From Mesorhabditis belari (taxonomy: Eukaryota; Nematoda; Chromadorea; Rhabditida; Rhabditidae), in the NCBI GenBank assembly GCA_958450365.1, contig CAUEEP010000735.1:191501-255500 (forward strand): a stretch of DNA of 64,000 bases, written 5' to 3'. The notes beneath the pieces were generated by a model that did not search any database, was not told the origin of the DNA, and worked only from the letters and a program-made list of their open reading frames with translations. Positions 21,856-33,667 of this stretch are shown piece by piece. Numbering within the stretch: the stretch's first letter is position 1; each line of letters opens with the position of its first letter. The translations under genes and the position numbers were made by a program.

Positions 21856-22367
21856 TTGGGTTGGGGAGAATGCCGAAAATCAAAAAAATGTCTAAAACTT
21901 CTATTCGACTTCGTCAAATAATATGCGTTTGATATGAGTAGAATGGTTAACTAATTCTCTACAAAATCACATTTAAAAGAAAATTCAAACAGCGCCTTCG
22001 CTCAAGAAAAAGCCATTTTTTCACAAAAACTACAAACTGTGATCTAGAAAAAACCATTGGTGGGATCTTCCTGCAAATTTGGCAACTTAAGTAATTCAAT
22101 GTGCTCTATCTTTTTTATATAAACACCAAAGAAGGTTTATGTGAAAGAAACTGTTCAAATGATGAGTCGGACTCTTTGCCATTTTAACCAGCTGCGTTTG
22201 GAAGTTCATAAACTCCACGAAAGAAAAGCTTTGTGGAATCTCTCAAAAGTGATTTTGTAGAGAAATAGTGAATCCTTTTGATGAAACCAAACGTATGTTT
22301 AAAGAAGGCTTTATCTGTGCAAAAAGTCCCTTTAAAGTTTGGCGCCGACTCATTCTCCCCAACCCAA
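21856..22367. mobile_element. mariner-type MITE flanked by a 75-bp direct repeat
   Basis: Ends TTGGGTTGGGGAGAATG and CATTCTCCCCAACCCAA with TA on both sides; the interior is non-coding. The 75 or so bases just left (about 21781-21855, with TCCAAAAATTGATCTG) are repeated just right of it (22370-22443, with TCCAAAAATTGACCTG), far longer than a normal TA duplication. Confidence 0.8.
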
Positions 22368-22443
22368 TATCATTTATTTTTGAAAAACTCCAAAAATTGA
22401 CCTGTTTTTAAAATATAAAGTGTAGAAGTTACGGCTAATTCTA

Positions 22444-22924
22444 CAAAAATTCACCACTGATGTGCAGTTGATTTTGTCCTGAAACGATTTTGGGTTATGT
22501 AGCTACCGGACGATGATTGTCGTACCAGTCATCGTTATTGAATTGGCCTATATATTAAAGCTATTCTATTAAATAATTAAGCTAATTAAAGCTAAATAAT
22601 TTAAAAACTCTATTAAGTTCGATTAAAGCTCTATTTTTATGAGAAAAGCTGAGATTGAACCTCAATAAAAGAAACTAATCCAATGAAAATGAGAAAAGTA
22701 AGCAATTTTGACACATACTGCTTTAATAACCTGTTTTCTGTTCTAGAATGAAACGTTTCTTGCTAAGCCAGCCGCTTTGTCAGTTTTTTTGTCAGTTTTT
22801 GTGTGTAAACTATAGCTTGTTTGTACTATTGTTTTAATGAAGAATAAATGAAGAATCTCCTTAAGAAATCGAAATACTCTGGTGAGCTTAGGCTCAGCTG
22901 TTCAAATGTTAAAGCCAGAAGCAT
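22444..22924. other. Intergenic region, no gene seen
   Basis: AT-rich sequence with no convincing exon, lying downstream of the minus-strand CUB gene. Confidence 0.4.
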
Positions 22925-25900
22925 TTATCTCTCAACATCATCATTGTATGGAATGACCATGAGGGTTCTTCGTCGTCGATTGCTTTGTTTCTTATAGAAC
23001 AGAACTCCAGCAAGAACAGCGACAAGAATCAGGCAAACAATCAAAATCGGCAGCACATTAAATCGTTTTTGGTGAACTAAATACAAAAATTTAATGAGTG
23101 AAACTGACGAACTTGGCCAGAATTTGATTTTGTATCCTCGAAAAGTGTCCGTTCCGTCGGTGCGAAACATAATATGAAACGTTGAAGTACTTGTGTTCTT
23201 TTGTCCAGCATGGCGTATTCTATGAACAAAGTTTTGTGACCTAATCTCTTTTCTCTTACTCTTGAACATCTATATCCTCTTCTAAATTGCTAATAAACAG
23301 CAAATCGCTGTCTTCCATCTCGAATTCGATCACTTCGTACTGAATAGTCACATCTAGTGGCCCATCGACAAAATATTGGCAATTCATCTTGTTACAATAT
23401 CTAGAAAACCTAGACAATCTCGTTTGCATGAGCCCAGTCTGAATTTTCAATATTAGTAATTGTATTCGATTACTCCTAGATGAATGGAGCACTTTTGGAT
23501 AATCTAAGTCTACTCAAACTCACAGACACTTTATCACTTCGAGAAATATTGCGTAAGTTTTATTACATCTGTCAATCCATTGAGAAATTGTATAACCAAA
23601 AAGTTGCGATACTTAAGTGAAGAAACGTGGGTTGTCCAGAAATGAGTGAGTCTAGTTCGATCCAGAAATTGGAGTCCAACCTTCCATCACAAAGTGGGAT
23701 CGACAGTGCTTTTCCTGGTTCCTGGGGGAGTCTCTTTGTGATAAATGTCACCAACTCAATGGAAAAGTATAGCCTAAATCCTAAACAAAGCTCGAACCAC
23801 CGTAGACAAACTTTCAGTAAGCAAAAGTTATTCAGTTATAAAAACAGCGGCGTAAACTGTGAAGCAATTCATTTTCTCATTTGCTTACACTCTGTCGTCC
23901 CAATTGCTAGTCTGTAAAGTAATCTTAAATCATTGTACATTGTTTTCTGTTCGCTCCATTTCATTGTTTTCATCTATGGTTTAACTACCAAGGTTTGAGG
24001 TTCGATAAATGAGTGATTCAATTTGGGAGCTTTCAACTACACACCATATTTGATTCTAGCCAGCCATTGTCTTAAGCCAGACATTGCCTTAAACCAGACA
24101 TTGCCTTAAGTCAGACATTGCCTCTAACGCACACAAGATTTTCTCGTCGCAACACTCTTCCACTACCAGGCTTATAACAAACGTGAGCTGCCGTTTGAAT
24201 GTCCGGATAGAGTGAGGTGGAGAATTCGAAAACCGATTGGCGCCCTTGCGCCCGTTTGCCCATGCGCCCATTTGCCCATGCGCCCTTGCGCCCGTTTGCC
24301 AGACGATGATTTCATTTGACTGACTTGACTGATGCGGAAGGAAATCTAGTGTTCTGCAATCTTTTGCAAAATGAATGATTTTTCTAGCTACAAAACATTA
24401 GAAAATTTACTCAAGCACAGTTTTTATTTGCCTTGACCATATCCTAACATAACAGGGAAAAGGCGGATCGCAGTTTTATAAAAAAAAACACTAAAGGATT
24501 GAGGGCCAAATTCTTTCCCAAAAATTTTGCATAATGACGATATTAATTTACAAAAAGAAGCTATTAAGGCTGTGAATTTGTACCTGAAGGTTTTTGGGGA
24601 ATCAATTGGAGATTTTTATTTTATTAAGTCTAACAATTGGACTCACAGAACTCACATTTTGTCCTACTTGCCTTTGAGGGAAATTTGGTGAGACGAGAAA
24701 GATCGGTTCATCTTCAATTGTATGATCTCTTTGACCACATTCACAATCTAAAGCGTTTGGAGACTGATAATAATTAGTTTCTTTTCACTTTTTTTCTCTG
24801 CCCAATCGATGGTGAGATTCATCTCGATATTCAAATTCTTAAATGGCACGGGTTTAGTAGTGAATAGCACATAAATGTACTGTGTTTGACTGAAAAGAAA
24901 TTCTTTTACGAACCAAAATTCTCTTTACTTTACATATTCCAGGAAATCATCAGAGCTGAACTCATAACGAGACTCAAACTGATCATCTAGAGATCTAAAA
25001 TTGAAATTTTAATGAAAGAATAAAACTCCAAACATTTCCACATGGTCATCGAGCAATATAGCAAGTGTCCAATGTCCTTGTAAATGATGTGGTTCTTTCA
25101 ATATAGTGAGTGATTTTTGAGGATCATTCTTAATCTTTATCCAACAATTCAACAGCTCGCAACTCTCAGAGATGTTGAATTGAATGCGCTGTGATGTATT
25201 GAGTGGCTGATTAAAGATGAGAAATTGCTCGGATTCGGGAAAACATTTGCATTCTAAAGCCAAAGAATTAGATAGAATCGATGCTTCAAAATGTGTACCT
25301 TTTGGATAAGACATGAGACGAAACTCAAAAACCTCCATCGCTTTATAGTGTACACTGAAAACGGGTGGTAAAACGCGCGGCGTCTCATCTGCTTGTCTGG
25401 TGCTAAAGGAAAAGATCACTCTTTTTCTAAAGACAATTTTTCCAGGAATCAGATTAGAAGCCAAACCTTGCCTTGGCCGGGCTTTAGTGTTCTTTAGTGA
25501 TCCAATTAGACATCGGCGCTACAAACTACAAGCTCCGACTACAAACCTTTGTAGAAACGGGTAGAATAGAGATTTTTCAAACTTTTTTTTACCAAAAAAT
25601 TGAGCGGATATTAGGCTTTTGAATGACACCAAAAGCACGAAAATCCATCATCTCTGCTCCGAGAACGAGCTATTTATAGCCATTTGTAGTCTCGTACGAT
25701 GGGACGAGACTACAAACCTGGAAAAAAACGTTAAATCTCAGCACAGAGACCAGCACAGAGATCTCAGCACAGAGATCAGCACAGAAATCAGCACAGAGGT
25801 CTCAACACAGAGATTTGGCTTGATTTTCGTGTCATTCGAAAGTCGAAAGTTGGCTTGTTGTTTTGATGAAAAAGTTTTGAAAAATCTCTATTCTACGTGT

Positions 25901-28663
25901 CTACAAGGATTTGTCTGATCTTGTAGTTTGTAGCGCCAATGTCTAGTTCCAACCCGAATACCTAATGTCCTGAGTTTGTATCACGATTGAAAAAGTTGTG
26001 AGATTGATGTGAACCACCGGCAGAGACACTGGTAAAGGCTAGAATGTAAAGATGTTTAACGGTAATTTAAAAAAATGCGACTTATCATTGAGAATTTCTG
26101 TTAAAATTTCCACCTGAAGATTTCCTTAACCAAAAACTTCTTTTTAGTAGACAAATGTTTAAATTTTTTGCTGAAGCTTAAAGTTTGTCAAAATCTTTAG
26201 TGAGAGAAGAGATAAGTGTGGTTAAAGAAGATTTATCGTTAGGCTTAACGGTAATTGTCGAGAGGTCACCTTTGCCTGCATTCAGTTTTTGGTTAAGGAA
26301 ATCTTAAGGGTTGGTGAATTGCTACCTGAAGCTACCCTAGGCTACCGTATTTTGATCAAATTATTGGGTTGGTGAATTGAAAACTGCGGGTTATTGTCAT
26401 ATGTGACAGTTTGAGCACTTTCTTCAAAAGAAACCCATTTTGGTGTCAATGGAAAAGTTGTAGAGAATCAAAAATCAAGCTTATATCCAAATTTTCAGAA
26501 CGATTCAAAAACTGGTTTTCAAGAAATGAGAAATTTACGAATTTTCACAAAACTTGCATTTTAAGCGAAACTACTAAGTGTATCTTTTTGGAAATTTGGC
26601 TATAAGCCTAATTTTTGATTCTCTACAACTTTTCTATTGACACCAAAATGGGTTTCTTTTGAAGAAAGTGCTCAAACTAGGACATCACCAGTCCTTCATT
26701 TTTGAGTCTCACACTTGTCTCACACACAAACCAAAATCCTACTACGAAAGAGGAATCCGCAAATTGCCTATAAAATGGGCAGAAGTCGTGAATAATAATG
26801 GAAATTATTTCGAATGAATTGATGGTTTTATGTTGAATAAATTTTAGTTCAAAGTCCGGCAGCTTTCAATTCACCAACCCAATATGATAGTTTTATAAGC
26901 TGACCTTTAACCGAGCGATAACCCGTGGATAATGAGTGGAATTGACAGAAACATTGGTGGAAAGGGACAAGTAGCAGAAAAGGTCTTGGCAAGTCCCACT
27001 TGGAAATATCGTGGGTAGGAAGCTAATTGGCTGATTTGAGGTAAGCTGTAGTTGGTGTTCTTCACAAGTACAGCCTGAAACGTTTCAAGTTTTAATCATC
27101 CAATCAAACGCACGATCGTTGACTGCGGTGACTGTAAAGTTGTAGGCCATTGAGTCTTCATTGTGATTAAGACAAATTTGGAGTAAAGCTTGATTGGAAT
27201 AGGTTTGAAAAGAAGTCAACAATGACGATCTAAAACTCAATTTTGATTTATGGAACAATTACTAACTCATTGCTTTCACTACATGAAGAAATTTTCTTAA
27301 TGCGGTCAAGATGGGCAATATCGTTGAACAAATACTTCCAAGAGCCTAAAGTTACACAAAAATGTTTGACTAAGAAGTAGGGCTTTGCTTAAAGGGCTTT
27401 GCTCTTTAAGGAATGCATTTTCTAAAAGGCGTTTATCATAAGAAACTACTGTACTTAAAGCTAAAGCTACTTACAATCGTTTTCTAAAAATAGATCCTTT
27501 TTAGAAACAAATTACAGAGCACCTGTTGTGTTTAATTCAATCGATTTCCCATTTGGTGCCACCAACAAGAGTTGACACTCTGAAACGAAGATAACAAGAC
27601 TATTTTCAATAGACTAAACCTTCAATACTTGAACTATATTTGAGTTCCGTGGAGATCATCTTTGACTCATCACTGGCGAAGATGACTACGTCTTTTGGGC
27701 AACTGTCCATTAGGTGATTTTCTTCTAAAGATTGGATTAGAAAGATTAGCCAAAAACACCATTTGGCTTTGGCTTTTTTTGGTAATATTCTTGGTAAACC
27801 GCTTCCATTTCATAATTTCAAAGCTTTACCTTGTTGCCGGATCATGAAATGAAATCTCAGAAACCCTTCCAAATGTGACAATTTGATTCGTAGAGCTCGT
27901 GCATACAGAAAGATCAACTCACTTGTTCCATCGTTGTCTTCCACAGATTGTTTGTTTATACTAAACATTTATAGCTTTGGTCTTGTTTGCTTTGAGCAAA
28001 CGTGACTCACAAATATCCCCGAGCCAGCCAGCCAGCCAAAAGCCAGCCAAAAGCCAGGCTCTAGCCTGGATTTAGCTTGGCTTGAACCTAGTGATCTAGC
28101 TTGTCCTGAACCTAGTGATCTAGCTTGGCTTGAACCTAGTGATCTAGCTTGGCCTGAACCTAGGGATCTAGCTTGGCTTGACCCTAATGATCTAGCTATT
28201 AGATTTGAGATAATCTATTAATCTATTAGATTTGACATAATCTATTAGATAATCTATTAATCTATTAGATTTAAGATAATCAAAGCTTTACTAAGCCATT
28301 GGAATCTGATATTCTGTCTCATTGATCGAGACAAGTTCCTCAATTTTTATGTAATCGTGCTTAGAGCTCAGATCGACATCACGGACGTTGATTGTAAGGA
28401 TGTGATTCGCTTTTGGATAGATCTAAATCATTTTTTGACATGGTAGGAAATCGGAAAACTGACCACCCAAGTACAATTGGCCTCAAGATCTTGATAACGT
28501 GGATGTTCAGGATTTTTCAAGATCAAAGAATCATGTTTGAGTGTCAGAAAGCTTTCATTGGTTTCATTGAAACAAGTGGCACCTTAGATTTTACTCAAGT
28601 TAAAAGTACGGTTTACTTACTGTAAATTGAATTAATATAAAAGAAGATTAATATAAAATACAT
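22925..28663 (-). CDS. Type I membrane protein with multiple CUB-like domains (spliced)
   Basis: The first exon (28663-28621) encodes MYFILIFFYINSIYS, a signal peptide, and joins through a 38-nt intron to 28582-28467. That exon reads a canonical CUB opening (SLILKNPEHPRYQDLEANCTW). Exons 28422-28292 (ANHILTINVRDVDLSSKHDY) and 27960-27830 (ALRIKLSHLEGFLRFHFMI) finish CUB 1. I see about five more diverged units: CPKDVVIFASDESKM near 27700; CTCEEHQLQLTSNQ near 27060; CKCFPESEQFLIFNQP near 25250; IFLVSPNFPQ near 24700, continuing as YFSIELVTFITKRLPQ near 23740; and YCNKMNCQYFVDGPLD near 23390. The last ends STFHIMFRTDGTDTFRGYKI. A membrane helix (VLPILIVCLILVAVLAGVLF) and a basic stop-transfer KKQSNRRRR precede the stop. 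An extracellular binding or receptor role is inferred. Joins around 23500-24650 are uncertain. Confidence 0.75.
24061..24122. repeat. 17-bp tandem repeat (CAGACATTGCCTTAAGC)
   Basis: Four copies of a CCAGACATTGCCTTAAG-like unit in a CUB-gene intron. A short CCCATGCGCCCATTTG repeat follows at about 24235-24300. Confidence 0.75.
25506..25947. mobile_element. TIR element with an internal CAGCACAGAGAT repeat
   Basis: AGACATCGGCGCTACAAACT at the left and its complement AGTTTGTAGCGCCAATGTCT at the right enclose about 440 bp. A second inner inverted pair (GAATAGAGATTTTTCAAAC with GTTTTGAAAAATCTCTATTC) and an array of CAGCACAGAGATCT units lie inside. It sits in a CUB-gene intron and encodes nothing convincing. 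Confidence 0.75.
26113..26312. mobile_element. 200-bp MITE with GAAGATTTCCTTAACCAAAA ends
   Basis: The ends GAAGATTTCCTTAACCAAAA and TTTTTGGTTAAGGAAATCTT are inverted. Most of this copy recurs in the TTL gene at 30787-30985 without its right end. Confidence 0.75.
26364..26882. mobile_element. Palindromic mariner MITE, full copy
   Basis: TA-flanked ends TTGGGTTGGTGAATTGAAAA and CTTTCAATTCACCAACCCAA. The interior is a large hairpin made of GAGCACTTTCTTCAAAAGAA and AAACCCATTTTGGTGTCAAT facing their complements. Related copies are at 54438, 57709 and 58469. It sits in a CUB-gene intron. Confidence 0.85.
28020..28290. repeat. Tandem repeats in a CUB-gene intron
   Basis: An array of 24-27-bp units (TGATCTAGCTTGGCTTGAACC), followed by ATTAGATTTGAGATAATCT repeats. 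Both lie between the donor at 28291 and the acceptor at 27961. Confidence 0.8.
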
Positions 28664-30556
28664 CGATAAAAATCGATGAAATGATTTGTTTTGCTTTTCA
28701 TTAAAGTATAAACAATCGTGATCACAACCAAAAAACTCTTTGGGAAGAGCGACAAAAAAGAACAGTGTTTTGAACAGTGTTGACTGTTGAAATAGTATAG
28801 ATTTTGAGATTTTTGGTTAATCTGTCAGCTAATTTGATTGTTGTGAAGGCAGTTTTATTTAACCATACTCCAGAGTTTTTTTGCTGCCCCTGTTATAAAC
28901 AGTTATAAACATATCGGTTATAAACAGGACATACTTTTAAGGCAAGCAAGCCTTACAAAGAGATAGCTAAAAGCTTGAAGCCTAATTCCTTGCGTTTGCA
29001 AGCTATTTTGGAAAAACAAGGGGAAACAATGCAAAAGCCGGGCTTTTTCAAAATAAAATTGGTCGGAGTCGAGAGTCGAGAACAATTGAGCTTATGCTCT
29101 CTCACCTCATGAGTTTTTGCTGCACCTGCGGACCGAAATCCTTGGGATGAATCCAAAAATTCACAGCGGCTCCCTACAGCACCCTTTTACAGGCACTTGG
29201 GATCCCATTTCGACCGGCGGAGAACCCACCATTTTGGCCAAAATGAGCCGGAACTGGGTTAGCCAATTCTACAGCCGAAGTTAGTTTGGGAAGCGGTGAC
29301 CATATGGGGCAGACAACGGATTGGTTACCGGATGACCCAAAATGGACGCTTCCGATTGGACAGATGAAAAAAAAACGATATCTGCTGATGTAATATGCCA
29401 GATCGAGTGCGATTGTGCACGCGCACAGGAAACACACCGGGATCCTCTTTTTTGCATTTTAAACTTCAAAAGCTTCGAATTTTTGAATAAAGAAATTGCT
29501 TTTCGAAGGGAAAAAGAAAACAAAGGGTTTTCGGAGTTGGGGAATCGATTGTGTTATAAGAGAAACATTATAACTAAATGTGTTATAAGAGAAACATTAT
29601 AACTAAATTTCAAAAATTTGATGGAATCGGGATTACGATGATTTAAGGAAGAAATGATTTCATTCTTGTTGGAGGAAAGCATGATCCATTCTCACCTCGT
29701 TATGAAGCAACGATCAAAGATGAGAATGATCTTGAGCACAAATCATGCTTTCCAATTTGATAGAAACAAAACACTTGCTAATTTTCTATCTACTCTGGAG
29801 TATGGTTAAATTTTCGCCCTCGAAATTTCTTCAATGTTTCGATCAATTGAAACACGTTTTAGCCTATTTTGTAGAGGAGATTTACAACTTTCGTTTACAA
29901 CTTTCAAATAGTTTATAACATTCATCGATTCTAGTTTATAACATCAGGTTTCTATCGTTGGAAATTTATGAAAATGTTGAAATCCGCATTTCTTATGCAT
30001 GTACCTAATACTATATATAAAATAGAAGAGATATCTGCCTGTCTGTGCGCCACGACGTTCCGTAATTACGTTTGCTCTATCGGTTAAAAGGCAAAGTGTT
30101 CATCTTTTGCGCTTAATATTTTGCTCTCAGGGGTTTTCGGCTATGGGGAATCTGACTTTTAGACCTATTTTTAAAAAGGGAACCGAGCTTAACGTGGGTT
30201 ACGGCAGTTTTAGTCATTTGAAAGAAAGTTTTGTATTAAAAGGTCTAAAAGTTTGTGCGCTTGTGCCGTTTTGTGCGCTCGACAAAAACAATTCTGTTCC
30301 CTGTTTCTTTTTGCGTTTCTTTGTAATGATACTGTTGTACACTTTGTAATGATACTGTTGTACTATTCCGTTATGCTACGGTTTGACAATTAATCATTGC
30401 TTTGAGCATTATAGATTTGAGTCCTTGAAGAAGTTTTTCTTCCTTTTTTTAGTCTTTTCACTTTCAGCAACACCAGAAACTTTTTTGTTTTGACTTTTCC
30501 TCATTTTTATGTCTTTTTTGGTCTCTGTCTCTGTCTTTCTCTGTCTTTTATTGAAA
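28664..30556. other. Divergent intergenic region between the CUB and TTL genes
   Basis: The 5' regions of two divergent genes. No convincing exon is present. It contains a direct repeat GTGTTATAAGAGAAACATTA (29551 and 29580). ACTTTCAG near 30470 could be a trans-splice or intron acceptor for the TTL transcript. Open frames at 29174-29602 overlap on both strands and look random. Confidence 0.45.
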
Positions 30557-33287
30557 ATGGCGACTTTCTTGAGTCTATTTCTTGTTATTTCAATCTCAAT
30601 CTTACATGTTCAAGGGTAAACAGTTCTTACAAACAAAAATTTTTAATCTTATTTTAGAGAACAAACAGTAGCCATTAGGGGAGTTTTTCTTTGTGATGGG
30701 AATCCATTGGAAGGTGTTCGAGTCTCTATTTATCATGGTGGATGTAAGAAAACAAAAAAACTGCCAGCTTTATATTAAATAAACATTCCACCTGAAGATT
30801 TTCTTAACCAAAAACTTCTTTTTAGTAGATAAATGTTTAAATTTTTTTGCCGAAGCTTAAAGTTTCTCAAAATCTTTAATGAGAGAAGAGATAAGTGCGG
30901 TTAAAGAAGATTTATCGTTAAGCTTAAGCGTTAGGCTTAACGGTAATTGTCGAGAGGTCATACCTTTGCCTGAAACTTTAAACTTCAGCACAAACAGTAG
31001 CCGTTAGGGGAGTTTTCCTTTGTGATGGGAATCCATTGGAAGGTGTTCGAGTCTCTATTTATCATGGTGGATGTAAGAAAACAAAAAAAACTGCCAGCTT
31101 TATATTAAATAAACATTTTTAGATCTTGAATCTCGACCTGTACCAGGAAGTAAAGCCATTGCGTTTACAGATTCAAATGGGAGAGTTTCCGTTACAAGGT
31201 GAGATCATTGGTGATCAAGGTGAGAAAATTTGAGTATATTTTCTCTAAAAGATGTTTTTTAGTATGCTTTGATCCGTCGATAAAGTCCATTTTCTACTTT
31301 TAGAACCTATTCGCCGCCGAATATTCCATTTTTTGATGATTTCCAACCAGTTGTGGCCATCGATCACAAATGTAATGTGCAGGTATGATGAAATAAGTGC
31401 AAACAGTATCTTTTTTCTGTCTATGATCGTTTCTGCTACTTAAACAAGTACTAATAACAATGTTATAGTTCTGTCGACTCCGTTTGAAAGTCCACGTTGG
31501 TAAAGAATGGGTCTCGGATGGGCCAACTACAGACAAGGTTTGTCTCGGGCACTGCAATAGCATTGAAGACTTAAAACTCTTATCTTGAAGACTCAAATTA
31601 ACATACAATTTGCTTTAATCCCACAAATTCATCAAGTATTCACCTACCGTAAAAACTCTAACAGAAGCCTCGGGGCTTCTATTTTTTAATCCTCTTCCAA
31701 GGGGAGCCTCTATTTTTCAATGTAAGAAATCGGACAAATTAGATTTCGAAGTGATAGATTGTGATAGATTTCTCGTAACAACCCTGTTCTCCAGCTCAAT
31801 CGACGTCAAGTGTCCACCTCCTTTCAAACGTTTTGCTTGGCTTTCTTGCTGCACAAGTTTCCTTCTTGTCCGATCCATTGTCGAAGCATTGCACGATCAA
31901 ACATTGGATAATCAATTTGGTACTTCTTTGCAGCCACATGCACAGAAAATTCTTGACTTATTTGACAGCTTTCAATTTAAGCTCCTTTGAATAGGCCTTG
32001 TGCTTTCGAGAAGGTGATTCTTCGTTGTTTTCTTCACTTGAACAATCGTTCTCCGAACATTGAGCGGTCGTTTCCCTCATCCACCTCGCTTTCTGGCCAG
32101 ACCTGGTTGTAAAGGCCTCACATGGGCTCACGTTCCTCCTCGAAAAATCCTTGCATCTCGTTCTTGCGGCGATCTCGAAACTCTTCAAGTTCATTCAGCT
32201 CTTCTAATCCAACTCTTCCAATCCAACTCTTCCAATCCAACTCTTCCAATACAACTCTTCCAATCCAACTCTTCCAATCCAACTCTTCTAATCCAACTCT
32301 TCCAATCCAACTCTTCCAATACAACTCTTCCAATCCAATTCTTCCAATCCAACTCTTCTAATACAACTCTTCTAATCCAACTCTTCTAATCCAACTTCAA
32401 ATCTCCCTAAAAATAAAAATTAAACCTTGAATAGAGAAAAACAAGCAAGAAAAAGTGCATTAGAGAAAAGAAAATGTTAAAATTAATAAGTCTAAATACC
32501 TACCGTAAATACTGTAATAGTAGCCCACCCCCCTCGTACAGTCGCGTAGTCACAAAGGTTTTTTAGTATTTCATTTTTTCAAAGCGCCCGTACTTTTAAA
32601 AAATGTGTCTTTGGTATCAAAAAATATCCCTGAATTTCAGCTATTTTTTGATACCTAAGCGCGCATTTTAGCATAAACCAGTGTCGAGAAAAACTCGTTC
32701 AAAGCTAGACTACGCAACACTCCGCACCGTCATTATGGGGGTGGGGTACTATTACAGTATTTACGGTAATTTTGGTTAAGGTAATTTTTGGGTTACGGTA
32801 TAAAAAGCTCAAAAGAAAAAAGAAAAAAGATCCGAGAATCTATTTGCGATCTATTGGGTTGGTGGAAAAGTCCTTTCCGATTTTTTGGGAGAGTACCTTA
32901 AATTTGTCCAATTTTGACGTTTTGTAGCTCATCCTAAAGCTGAATTCAAGACGGATCGATTGGTAAAAACCGTTTTGAGATATCTCTTTTTTAAAAGTTT
33001 TTACAGCTATTTTAGTAAAGGGAGGCAAATTTAAGGTACTCTCCCAAAAAATCCGAAAGGACTTTTCCACCAACCCAATATTTGAGCCATCAAATTAAAA
33101 TAAAAGATCTATTTGAGTTTTTACAGTATTTTAGGTGTTTGTCATTGAGCCAATGGAACTTTACGTTCGTCGTAGGAATGAAGAACGCATTTGCACTCGG
33201 CGACTCTTCAATGAAAATGCTGAGAACTCAATGATTTTCCCATTTAATGCATCACAATTATCCAACTTTTCCATGAAAAGCAAATAA
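30557..33287 (+). CDS. Transthyretin-like (TTL) secreted protein, 6 exons
   Basis: Exons 30557-30615, 30658-30743, 31123-31198, 31304-31382, 31469-31537 and 33135-33287 join exactly in phase to 173 residues. It opens with a signal peptide (MATFLSLFLVISISILHVQG). Next comes the hallmark TTL start, VAIRGVFLCDGNPLEGVRVS, then the ESRPVPGS and AFTDSNGRVSV strands. After that come a Pro-rich turn (TYSPPNIPFF), IDHKCNVQFCRLRLKVHVG and a final exon with VFVIEPMELYVRRRN. Cys residues in CDG, CNVQFC and IC match the family. TTL proteins (DUF290 family) are secreted, nematode-expanded proteins; a few C. elegans members bind phosphatidylserine or act as signals, and the role of this one is unknown. Intron 2 holds a duplicated exon 2, and intron 5 (1.6 kb) holds transposons. 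Confidence 0.92.
30787..31119 (+). repeat. MITE copy plus duplicated TTL exon 2 inside intron 2
   Basis: A copy of the 26113 MITE (30787-30985) is followed by a second copy of exon 2 and its donor flank (about 31001-31119, against 30666-30786). The second exon copy has one clear silent-like change (ATTAGG to GTTAGG). Its only acceptor (ACTTCAG) would put it out of frame and give an early TAG, so it is not used in the 173-residue model. Confidence 0.85.
31642..32400 (-). mobile_element. Decayed pogo/Tigger-like transposon
   Basis: A TACCGTAAAAACTCTAACAG end lies at about 31646. On the minus strand, between 32194 and 31850, are remnants of a pogo-type DNA-binding domain: KAYSKELKLKAVK, then HVAAKKYQIDYPMFDR and LRQWIGQEG with breaks. 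It is in TTL intron 5. Confidence 0.55.
32195..32396 (+). repeat. 15-bp minisatellite (CCAACTCTTCCAAT)
   Basis: About fourteen tandem 15-bp units (CAACTCTTCCAATCC) with A/T and C/T variants. Open on both strands by unit length only. Confidence 0.95.
32501..32768. mobile_element. MITE with TACCGTAAATACTGTAATAG ends
   Basis: Inverted ends TACCGTAAATACTGTAATAG and CTATTACAGTATTTACGGTA bound 268 bp. A GC-rich core (CCCACCCCCCTCG and GGGGGTGGGG) lies just inside the ends. Confidence 0.8.
32854..33078. mobile_element. Palindromic 225-bp mariner MITE
   Basis: TA-flanked TTGGGTTGGTGGAAAAGTCC and its complement; nearly the whole element is one inverted repeat (GAGAGTACCTTAAATTTG with CAAATTTAAGGTACTCTC). 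It is in TTL intron 5, directly before exon 6. Confidence 0.9.
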
Positions 33288-33667
33288 ACTATCGTTTTGC
33301 AGAATAACTTCAAGCTGGCTTTAATTTAAACTACCATAGTTTAACTAGTATTGTTGGATGAACGCTGACAAACTTTAGAACCTAAAAAAAATCAATCAGT
33401 GAACTGTTTTCCCGAGAAAAGAGCGATTTCTCTGATTTTTGAGGTGGTCTTATTGAGTTTTTGCCTTATCATTTTCAGACTTTCTTCTCCATTTTTCTTT
33501 AGAGAATCACTTATCAGTATTGCTCTCGAGATGCTTCTGATGAACGATCCCCTCAATCTAGAAAGGGTTTCAGACCAAAAAAACTTCCCAAACTTTGTTC
33601 GTTGTCTTAATTTTTAACTTTTAAGGACCATCTAGAGATATCTTTTCTTCTATACAGCTTGCTTATA

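Noticed and set aside
29174..29602. Overlapping 80-87-codon frames on both strands
   Set aside because: No domain, no splice or start context, and the two strands overlap; treated as chance.
29990..30090. Helitron-like or other element from TATATATAAAATAGAAG and GTCTGTGCGCCACGACG
   Set aside because: No ends or helicase coding found; too little to call.
32060..32389. Ser/Asn/Thr-rich and Trp/Glu-rich frames on opposite strands
   Set aside because: Produced by the 15-bp CCAACTCTTCCAAT array inside a TTL intron.
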